Source: Thermoanaerobaculia bacterium
GTDB taxonomy: Bacteria > Acidobacteriota > Thermoanaerobaculia > Multivoradales > UBA5704
DNA length: 8,240 bases
Direction: 5' to 3'
NCBI GenBank assembly: GCA_025937035.1
Contig: JAICSG010000144.1
Location: 1 to 8,240, forward strand
Part shown: positions 1 through 4,644 of the stretch, piece by piece
Layout: each line of letters opens with the position of its first letter
Numbering within the stretch: the first letter of the stretch is position 1
Notes under the pieces: generated by a model
What the model was told of the DNA's origin: nothing
The model's database searches: none
Seen by the model: only the letters and a program-made list of their open reading frames with translations
Position numbers and translations under genes: made by a program

Positions 1-1
1 C

Positions 2-346
2 CTGCTCGACGAGAACTTGAGCCCTCGCCTCATCAGGAGGCTGGCGGCGCTTTCCCCCGGGAGCCAACACGTCGATGATGTCGGTCTGCATGGTCGCCGT
101 GACCGGATGGTCTGGGACTACGCCGGGTTCCATCGATTTACGATCGTCTCCAAGGACAACGACTTCCGCCAGCTCAGCTTCCTGAAGGGCCCACCACCGA
201 AAGTCGTATGGCTGTCGGTAGGCAACGCCGGCACTGACCTGATCGGCGATCTCCTTGAACGCAGCCGTCAACGGATCGCCGCATTCCTGGAGGATCCCGA
301 AGAAGGCCTGCTCGTCCTTGAGCTGGGCTCCCTGGACGCCCCTTGA
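2..346 (+). CDS. DUF5615 family PIN-like protein (5'-truncated by window edge)
   Basis: The reading frame is already open at base 2 and runs to TGA at 344-346, giving 114 visible residues that begin LLDENLSPRL. DEN near the N terminus, the central HVDDVGL, and VSKDNDF are the hallmark acidic motifs of the DUF5615 (Mut7-C/PIN-like) family, whose members are usually about 110-120 residues. Only about two to five N-terminal residues should therefore lie outside the window. The TTG at 17 is not taken as the start because the conserved DEN motif lies upstream of it in the same frame. The conserved Asp/Glu residues are those expected to bind metal in PIN-type nucleases. Family members are usually encoded just after a DUF433 antitoxin-like gene, so a toxin role is likely by family but unproven here, and the partner would be off the left edge. 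No partner lies downstream. Confidence 0.88.
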   Translation: MLDENLSPRLIRRLAALSPGSQHVDDVGLHGRRDRMVWDYAGFHRFTIVSKDNDFRQLSFLKGPPPKVVWLSVGNAGTDLIGDLLERSRQRIAAFLEDPEEGLLVLELGSLDAP

Positions 347-421
347 TGCTGCGTCTACCCCTTTCGCCTTGCTTTCCCCCCGGAGCGCGCCGCCCCATCT
401 GGCGTCCGCGGCCGTTTTCCT

Positions 422-527
422 CTAGCATTCCGCCCGCCTCATGACCAGGAAGAACAGGAAACTGCCGCCCAACACCAACCCCCCGCCCGGCCGCCAGCGC
501 GAAGGCCGCGAGGGGAGCCTTGTCCAT
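422..527 (-). pseudogene. Possible small single-TM protein ORF, interrupted by a one-base frameshift
   Basis: Reading the minus strand from ATG (527-525), the first frame gives MDKAPLAAFALAAG. After a run of six G (C on the plus strand, about 479-484) the adjacent frame continues as LVLGGSFLFFLVMRRAEC and stops at TAG (424-422). Dropping one G would join them into a 34-residue peptide with one hydrophobic segment and a positive RR after it, a common layout for tiny membrane proteins. The 106-base span is one base more than 35 codons, fitting a single insertion or a sequencing slip in the homopolymer. There is no clear Shine-Dalgarno sequence before the ATG. A TTGACA hexamer lies 42-47 bases upstream on the same strand. 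Chance is a serious alternative, and no family was recognised. Confidence 0.18.
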
Positions 528-692
528 TCCACGATGCCGGCAGCGTAGCGGGACCCGGAGACCCGCCCTGTCAAGGGTTTCCGGAATAGGGGAAGTCGGT
601 ACAACTGTTGCATTGGGTCCGCGTGTCGAGGTGGGGCCGGGAAGGGATGCCGCCCCTCCGAAACCCTCCTCCGAGTCGGGCCGAATCTTCCG

Positions 693-721
693 GGAACTCT
701 TTTCGAGCTCCCCCCATCTAA
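693..721 (+). promoter_or_regulatory. Possible ECF (RpoE-like) sigma promoter for the lipoprotein-tonB operon
   Basis: GGAACTC at 693-699 and TCTAA at 717-721 are separated by 17 bases. This resembles the GGAACTT / TCTAA pattern of RpoE-type promoters, with the spacer about one base longer than ideal. Transcription would start near 727-730, leaving only about ten untranslated bases and barely including the ribosome binding site at 727-735. That weakens the call. No sigma-70 promoter of good quality was seen in 347-738. Confidence 0.25.
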
Positions 722-738
722 GTGGTGGAGAGGTGACT

Positions 739-1572
739 ATGCAGAGAACGTTGATCCTTCCCGTGGCAGCCCTTCTCGTCCTGCCGCTGGCCGGCTGCGG
801 CAAGATCCAGGCCCGGGCGGAGCTCAAGAAGGGGAACTCGTATTACCAGCAGGAACAGTATGCGAAAGCTCTTGATTACTACAAGCAGGGGCTGGAGCAC
901 GATCCGGACGCCACCTTCGCCTGGCGCTCGGTCGGCTACTCCGCGCTCGCCCTCTACCGCCCGGGCGACAACGATCCGAAGAACCAGCAGTACGCGACCA
1001 CCGCCATCGACGCCTTCGAGAAGTATCTGGCCGAGAACCCGGACGACACGAAGATCGAAGATTACCTGATGGCCACCTACGTCAACGCCGAAAAGTACAA
1101 TGAGGCGCTCTCCTTCATCGACCGCCGCATCCAGGAGCGGCCGGCGGAGGCCAGCAAGCTCGATCAGGCCCGGGTCAACATCCTGACCAAGGCCGACCGC
1201 CTCGACGACGCGTTCAAGGAGGCCAACAAGCTGCAGGGCGAGGACAAGGCGAAGACCCTCTACGCCATCGGGTCGACCGCCTGGGACAAGGTCTACCACG
1301 ACCCCGGCAAGCTGGACGCCGACGCCAAGAACCGGCTGATCACCCTGGGCCTGCAGGCCCTCCAGCAGTCGTTCGCCCTCGATCCCAACAACGTGCCGAC
1401 GATGGTCTACACCGGCCTGCTGTACCGCGAGAAGTCGAAGATCGACACCGACGGCGCCCAGCGGCTGGCGGACGAGACGACCGCGCACGATTGGACCGAG
1501 AAGGCCAAGGCGGCGATCGCGGCGCAGAAGAAAGCGGCGGACCAGAAGGCGGCCCCGCCCTCCACAACCTAA
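739..1572 (+). CDS. TPR-repeat lipoprotein, first gene of a TonB/ExbBD operon
   Basis: A 277-residue protein. The N terminus is a type II signal peptide: M-Q-R, a hydrophobic stretch (residues 5-17) and a lipobox L17-A-G-C20, so Cys20 should be lipidated. Residues +2/+3 are Gly-Lys rather than Asp, which by the E. coli sorting rule favours the outer membrane. TPR-like helix pairs follow, clearest at about 25-58 (A-x4-G-x2-Y...A-x3-Y-x2-G-L...DP) and 203-232, with more degenerate ones at about 83-137. The C-terminal 25 residues are an Ala/Lys-rich tail. The ATG at 739 is chosen because GGAGAGGTGA (727-736) precedes it and the signal peptide starts there; upstream in-frame codons look non-coding. 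It lies 15 bases before tonB. TPR proteins accompany TonB motors elsewhere (for example TtpB/TtpC of the Vibrio TonB2 system), so a periplasmic scaffold or adaptor role is likely. The exact partner is unknown. Confidence 0.87.
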   Translation: MQRTLILPVAALLVLPLAGCGKIQARAELKKGNSYYQQEQYAKALDYYKQGLEHDPDATFAWRSVGYSALALYRPGDNDPKNQQYATTAIDAFEKYLAENPDDTKIEDYLMATYVNAEKYNEALSFIDRRIQERPAEASKLDQARVNILTKADRLDDAFKEANKLQGEDKAKTLYAIGSTAWDKVYHDPGKLDADAKNRLITLGLQALQQSFALDPNNVPTMVYTGLLYREKSKIDTDGAQRLADETTAHDWTEKAKAAIAAQKKAADQKAAPPSTT

Positions 1573-1587
1573 CCGACAGGTGAGATC

Positions 1588-2343
1588 ATGTTTGAAAATT
1601 CACTGATCGATCTGGACAAGAAGACGAAGCGGGGTCTCCGCTGGTGGCTGATGCCGGTCGCGCTGATCATCCACCTGGTGGCGGGCGGCGCGCTGCTGTT
1701 CGCCCAGTACTGGAACGTGCCGCCGGTGGAGGAGCCGCCGATCAACGTGGTGTTCGTCAACACCGCGCCGCCGCCGCCTCCCCCGCCGCCGCCTCCGCCG
1801 CCGCCGGCCAGCGCGCCGAAGCCGGTGGAGGTGCCGAAGGAGGTGCCGCACATCCAGCCGACCGAGCCGGTGCAGCCGGTGCAGGTGCCGGAGAAGGTGC
1901 CGCCGCCGTCCAACAACCCCCCCGCGGACGCCGGAGTTGAGGGTGGCGTCGAGGGCGGCGTCGCCGGCGGCGTGGTCGGCGGAGTCGTGGGTGGCGTGGT
2001 CGGCGGAGTCGTCGGCGGCACCCCGGGCGGCGTGGTCGGCGGCCAGGACGAGGCGCCTCTCCGCGTGGGCGGCGACGTGAGCCGGCCGGAGATCATCACG
2101 CAGGTCAAGCCGGTCTACACCGAGCTCGCCCGCCGGGCCCGCGTCACCGGCACGGTGATCGTCGAGGCGATCATCGACCAGCAGGGCAACGTCACCAACG
2201 TGCGGGTCCTCAAGGGCCAGCCGATGGGCCTCGACAAGGCCGCGGTCGACGCGGTGCAGAGGTGGAAGTTCAAGCCGGCCATGCTCGCGGGCAAGCCGGT
2301 CAAGGTCTACTACGTGCTGACGGTCAATTTCCAGGTGCAGTGA
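1588..2343 (+). CDS. tonB: TonB family energy transducer
   Basis: 251 residues. A short cytoplasmic segment with DKKTKR is followed by one transmembrane helix (about 21-40, with His29 inside it, as in the SHLS-type TonB anchor). Then come a periplasmic linker of 13 consecutive prolines (61-73), a Pro/Val/Glu-rich stretch (77-107) and nine V-x-G-G units (117-152), and a TonB C-terminal domain (about 165-251) with [20 protein letters not shown], the glycine before NVTNVRV, and A-V-x-R-W-KFKPA. The family couples proton-motive force from ExbB/ExbD to outer-membrane TonB-dependent transporters. Start ATG 1588 has AGGTGAG (1578-1584) just upstream. The gene sits 15 bases after the lipoprotein and 29 before exbB, so all are probably one mRNA. 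The proline run probably requires EF-P for translation. It is certain as a TonB-family protein; the transporter served is unknown. Confidence 0.95.
   Translation: MFENSLIDLDKKTKRGLRWWLMPVALIIHLVAGGALLFAQYWNVPPVEEPPINVVFVNTAPPPPPPPPPPPPPASAPKPVEVPKEVPHIQPTEPVQPVQVPEKVPPPSNNPPADAGVEGGVEGGVAGGVVGGVVGGVVGGVVGGTPGGVVGGQDEAPLRVGGDVSRPEIITQVKPVYTELARRARVTGTVIVEAIIDQQGNVTNVRVLKGQPMGLDKAAVDAVQRWKFKPAMLAGKPVKVYYVLTVNFQVQ
1768..1806 (+). repeat. CCG-rich codon run encoding 13 consecutive prolines in TonB
   Basis: Thirteen Pro codons in a row (eleven CCG or near-identical, broken by two CCT and one CCC) encode residues 61-73 of TonB, immediately after the membrane-proximal segment. Mixed codons argue that the proline tract is kept by selection on the protein rather than being a fresh DNA slippage product. 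Proline runs of this kind are expected to stall ribosomes without elongation factor P. Confidence 0.9.
1936..2043 (+). repeat. In-frame 12-bp tandem repeat (nine units) encoding V-x-G-G in the TonB linker
   Basis: Nine 12-base units translate as [12 protein letters not shown], four [12 protein letters not shown]. Inside it is a longer 24-base period: 1972-1995 and 1996-2019 differ at only two bases, both at codon third positions, suggesting a recent duplication of a two-unit block. The repeat keeps the frame, so copy-number change would lengthen or shorten the periplasmic linker by four or eight residues. Confidence 0.92.
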
Positions 2344-2372
2344 GCGCCTAGGCTTTCGCAAAGGAGAAGCGC

Positions 2373-3056
2373 ATGGATCTGAATCCTCTTGTTCTCTGGG
2401 AACAGATGACCATCCTCAACAAGGGGGTCATCATCATTCTCATCTGCCTGTCGATCTGGTCGCTGTACGTCTGCGTCGAGCGCGCGATCGTCTTCCGCAA
2501 GGCGCGCCGCCAGTCGCTCCTGTTCGCCCGCCAGGCGACCGAGCACCTGAAGAACGACCGCGCGCAGGCGGCGATCGACGTCGCCATGAAGTACCCCCAG
2601 AGCCACCTGGCCCGCGTCGTCTCGGCCGGCCTGCAGTCGTTCCAGTTCGAGAGCCAGACGAGTCCCCTCTCCGAGGTCGAGATCGTCGAGGCCGCGACCC
2701 GCGCCGTCGAGCGCGCCACGCTGCTGACCACCTCGGACATGAAGCGCGGCATCGGCTCGCTGGCGACTATCGCCACCATCACCCCCTTCATCGGTCTGTT
2801 CGGCACCGTGATCGGCATCATCAACGCCTTCCACGGCATGGCCCTCACCGGCTCGGGTGGTATCGGCGCCGTGTCGGCCGGTATCGCCGAGGCGCTCGTG
2901 GCCACCGCCTTCGGCCTCGCGGTCGCCATCCCGGCGGCCTGGATGTTCAACTACTTCACCCAACAGCTCGAGCGGCTTCAGATCGAGATGTCCAACTCCT
3001 CGTCCGAGCTGGTCGACTTCTTCATGAAGCGCCAGAGGAGCAAGCATGCTGCCTAA
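2373..3056 (+). CDS. exbB: MotA/TolQ/ExbB family proton-channel protein
   Basis: 227 residues with the three-helix topology of the family: TM1 about 18-36, a cytoplasmic loop with amphipathic helices (40-125), TM2 about 127-150 and TM3 about 170-195. The TM2 signature [13 protein letters not shown] and the TM3 signature [17 protein letters not shown] are both present, with Thr145 and Thr178 matching the two pore threonines of E. coli ExbB (T148, T181). ExbB forms a pentamer around the ExbD dimer and drives TonB with proton flow. Start ATG 2373 follows a strong AAGGAGA (2361-2367). The 3' end overlaps exbD-1 by 11 bases. Because a TonB gene is immediately upstream, ExbB is preferred over TolQ, but the family alone does not settle it. 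Confidence 0.94.
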   Translation: MDLNPLVLWEQMTILNKGVIIILICLSIWSLYVCVERAIVFRKARRQSLLFARQATEHLKNDRAQAAIDVAMKYPQSHLARVVSAGLQSFQFESQTSPLSEVEIVEAATRAVERATLLTTSDMKRGIGSLATIATITPFIGLFGTVIGIINAFHGMALTGSGGIGAVSAGIAEALVATAFGLAVAIPAAWMFNYFTQQLERLQIEMSNSSSELVDFFMKRQRSKHAA

Positions 3057-3468
3057 ACACAACAAGCCCACGCTCGTCCGAGAGGTGCGGAGCGACATCA
3101 ACGTCACCCCCCTCGTCGACGTCTGCCTGGTGCTGTTGATCATCTTCATGGTGGTCACTCCCCTGTTGCAGAAGGGGGTGGACGTCACCCTGCCGGAGAC
3201 ACCCAATCCGGCGAAGATGCCGGAGAACGCGAAGCAGCTCACGATGGCGATCAAGCAGGACGGCTCGGTCTTCGTCAACCAGAACTGGGTGCCGAAGGAG
3301 AACCTGAAGGCCACGCTCGCCCAGGTGCACGACTCGACTCCGGACAAGGACGTGATGATCAAGGCCGACCGGCGCCTGAAGTACAAGGACGTGCGCTCGC
3401 TGATGCAGATGGTCAACGAGGCCGGCTTCAGCCACGTGGGCGTTGTGACCGAGAAGAAGAAGACGTAA
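3046..3468 (+). CDS. exbD: ExbD/TolR family protein, first copy
   Basis: 140 residues. A short cytoplasmic tail with [13 protein letters not shown] leads into a single TM helix (about 23-41), followed by a periplasmic domain (about 58-135) ending in a Lys-rich tail. Asp25 in [11 protein letters not shown] corresponds to the protonatable Asp25 of E. coli ExbD. Periplasmic I-K-A-D-R-R-x-K-Y matches the conserved xADxxxxY strand of the family. The start ATG lies inside the exbB end (11-base overlap) with AGGAG at 3036-3040, five bases before it, so translation is probably coupled to exbB. A cysteine (Cys27) sits in the TM two residues after the key Asp, where ExbD-2 has valine. Confidence 0.94.
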   Translation: MLPKHNKPTLVREVRSDINVTPLVDVCLVLLIIFMVVTPLLQKGVDVTLPETPNPAKMPENAKQLTMAIKQDGSVFVNQNWVPKENLKATLAQVHDSTPDKDVMIKADRRLKYKDVRSLMQMVNEAGFSHVGVVTEKKKT

Positions 3469-3481
3469 GGAGCTCATAGCC

Positions 3482-3931
3482 ATGGCAATGAACATGGGCG
3501 GCTCCGGGGGAGTCCGGAGCGACATCAACATCACGCCGCTGGTCGACGTGGTGCTCGTGCTGCTGATCATCTTCATGGTCGCGGTACCGTTGCTCCAGAT
3601 GGGCTACCCCGCCCAGGTGCCGCCGAAAGTGACCACCGCGACGCCGCCGCCGAGCGAGGACCAGATCATCGTGCGGATGGACGCCGCGGGCCAGACCTAC
3701 ATCAATAAGCAGGCCATCCCCTACGGCAGCTTCGGGGGCGCTCTCCAGCAGGCGCTCACCGGCCGCCAGCAGAAGGTGGTCTTCTTCGCCGCCGACGGCG
3801 AGCTGCCGTTCGACAAGGTCGTGGATTTCATGGACCTGGTCCGCAACAGCGGCGCCGAGAACCTCGGCATCGTGTTCGACGACCTCCGCAGTGGCGGCGG
3901 TGGCGCCTCCCCCGCGGGCGCGGCTCCGTAG
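3482..3931 (+). CDS. exbD: ExbD/TolR family protein, second copy
   Basis: 149 residues. It shares [22 protein letters not shown] with its neighbour but diverges strongly in the periplasmic part, so it is a paralogue and not a recent duplication. Asp22 is the expected proton-carrying residue, the TM is about 20-39, the periplasmic domain about 58-133 (AADGELPFDKV corresponds to the family strand), and the protein ends in a Gly4-A-S-P-A-G tail. AAGGAG at 3467-3472 overlaps the exbD-1 stop and precedes the ATG at 3482 by nine bases; a second ATG at 3488 is also possible. Two ExbD-type genes after one ExbB occur in other lineages (Xanthomonas exbD1/exbD2, myxobacterial AglR/AglS/AglV), suggesting a heterodimeric rod. 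The gene is followed by the operon terminator. Confidence 0.93.
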   Translation: MAMNMGGSGGVRSDINITPLVDVVLVLLIIFMVAVPLLQMGYPAQVPPKVTTATPPPSEDQIIVRMDAAGQTYINKQAIPYGSFGGALQQALTGRQQKVVFFAADGELPFDKVVDFMDLVRNSGAENLGIVFDDLRSGGGGASPAGAAP

Positions 3932-3962
3932 CTCAAGGCCGCAGGTCCAGCGCTTCTCCCGG

Positions 3963-4004
3963 TTCCCCTCGGTCCCGCTCCGGGCCCGGGGGGAAACTGT
4001 TTTT
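3963..4004 (+). terminator. Intrinsic terminator of the lipoprotein-tonB-exbBDD operon
   Basis: The left arm 3963-3977 pairs with the right arm 3981-3995 across a three-base CTC loop. Of fifteen positions, thirteen are Watson-Crick, one is G-U (3969/3989) and one is a mismatch (3973/3985). TTTTT follows at 4000-4004 after AACTG. It starts 31 bases after the exbD-2 stop. There is no T tract on the minus-strand side, so it is expected to act mainly on plus-strand transcription, although the convergent gene ends only 12 bases further on. Confidence 0.82.
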
Positions 4005-4015
4005 CAGGGGGATCC

Positions 4016-4480
4016 CTACGATCCGCGCAGCGAGTGGCGGATCCGCCCCAGCAGCACGTTGAGCGGATTCGAACGGTCGAGGAAGGGGAGCACCGGCGAG
4101 CTGCGGACCCCCATCTCCTTCTGAAGGGCGAGCAGCTTCTGGTTGCCGCGGTCGACCTTGAGGCCGGCGCGCACCGCCTTCACCGCCCCCCGGCGGTCGC
4201 GGGCCAGCAGGCAGGTGCGGGCCAGGTTCAGGTAGTTCTCGGCCTCGAAGAGCTCCACCTCGATCGAGTGTTTGCAGAGCTTCAGCCCCTCGCGGATGCG
4301 CCGGTCGCGCAGGGCGATGCCATAGCCCAGGTAGGAGTAGAAGAGCCCGGGGAGGCCGAGGTTCGCGTCCTCGGTCTGGGTCACCTTCCCCAGATATTGG
4401 AGGCCGGCGTTCCAATCTCCTCTCCGGCAGCACTCGATGCCCAGCTTCACGGATGTGGCGGTCTCAGGGCTCAGGGCCAT
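4016..4480 (-). CDS. Small tetratricopeptide-repeat protein
   Basis: 154 residues with no signal peptide or TM, so probably cytoplasmic. Helix pairs with TPR spacing are visible at about 8-38 (L-G-I-x2-C-R-R-G-D-W-x2-G-L), 46-78 (Y-L-G-Y-G-I-A...G-L-K-L) and 81-114 (Y-L-N-L-A-R...A-V-x2-V-R-A-G-L-K-V-D). After the repeats comes a distinct tail, SPVLPFLDRSNPLNVLLGRIRH (residues 128-149), which looks like a separate conserved motif rather than a TPR. ATG at 4480 has GGAGGT (4494-4489 on this strand), eight bases away. The gene is transcribed away from the TPR-CNBD gene across a shared 164-base gap and converges on the TonB operon. No enzymatic motif was seen. It is probably a protein-interaction module; the partner could be the divergent CNBD protein, which is an inference from position only. 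Confidence 0.85.
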   Translation of the reverse strand: MALSPETATSVKLGIECCRRGDWNAGLQYLGKVTQTEDANLGLPGLFYSYLGYGIALRDRRIREGLKLCKHSIEVELFEAENYLNLARTCLLARDRRGAVKAVRAGLKVDRGNQKLLALQKEMGVRSSPVLPFLDRSNPLNVLLGRIRHSLRGS

Positions 4481-4539
4481 CTCGAAATACCTCCCCGGCG
4501 GGCCGGGATCTCGCAGGAAGACGAAAAGCTATAGGAGAA

Positions 4540-4566
4540 TTTATAGAAAAGAGCCTCCGGGTTCAA
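4540..4566 (-). promoter_or_regulatory. Candidate sigma-70-type promoter of the small TPR gene
   Basis: On the minus strand TTGAAC (4566-4561) and TATAAA (4545-4540) are spaced by 15 bases; shifting the -10 to TAAATT would give 17. The surrounding block 4520-4550 is conspicuously AT-rich for this genome. It lies about 60 bases upstream of the start codon. Confidence 0.4.
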
Positions 4567-4595
4567 GATGACGGTGTCTCCGGTCCGTTCCGCCA

Positions 4596-4604
4596 TGCTA
4601 AACT
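4596..4604 (+). promoter_or_regulatory. Candidate extended -10 for the TPR-CNBD gene
   Basis: TGCTAAACT has the TGn extension followed by a TAAACT hexamer, 40 bases before the start codon. The 17-base-upstream position (GTCTCC) is not a recognisable -35, which fits an extended -10 or activator-dependent promoter. If right, the leader would be about 35 bases and the divergent promoter pair would be separated by only about 30 bases, allowing shared control. Confidence 0.35.
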
Positions 4605-4644
4605 CCCTCGTCTACTCCAGCAATGAAGGGAAAAAGCGCGGCGT

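Larger units (their letters stand above)
347..738. other. Intergenic stretch without a convincing gene
   Basis: This is 392 bases between the DUF5615 stop and the lipoprotein start. The lipoprotein frame is open upstream to 520, but that extension is Arg/Pro/Gly-rich, lacks a ribosome binding site and would bury the lipoprotein signal peptide, so it is not coding. A weak hairpin (GCCGC 389-393 with GCGGC 408-412, 14-base loop) precedes CGTTTTCC at 413-420 and could be a poor terminator for the DUF5615 gene; the stem is too short to call. A perfect TTGACA occurs on the minus strand at 574-569, but no acceptable -10 follows at 16-18 bases. On the minus strand at 422-527 there is a small membrane-like ORF broken by one frame (separate entry). 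No RNA gene or repeat was seen. Confidence 0.6.

Noticed and set aside
389..418. Terminator after the DUF5615 gene
   Set aside because: The stem is only five pairs with a 14-base loop and four T; too weak to call.
569..574. Minus-strand promoter built on TTGACA
   Set aside because: The hexamer is perfect, but no -10-like sequence occurs at the right distance (TACGCT lies 21 bases away).
520..738. Upstream in-frame extension of the lipoprotein gene
   Set aside because: The Arg/Pro/Gly-rich peptide has no family resemblance. The ribosome binding site at 727-735 and the signal peptide with lipobox place the start at 739.
1569..2361. Long minus-strand ORFs opposite tonB (Thr/Pro-repeat and Arg/His-rich)
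   Set aside because: They are produced by the V-x-G-G and proline codon repeats read backwards. There is no ribosome binding site or recognisable domain, and the plus frame is clearly TonB.
2310..3416. Minus-strand ORF opposite exbB and exbD
   Set aside because: Asp/Arg/His-rich shadow translation; the plus strand encodes conserved ExbB/ExbD motifs.
4006..4017. Small inverted repeat AGGG...CCCT between the convergent genes as a minus-strand terminator
   Set aside because: Only four pairs, with no following T tract on the minus strand.
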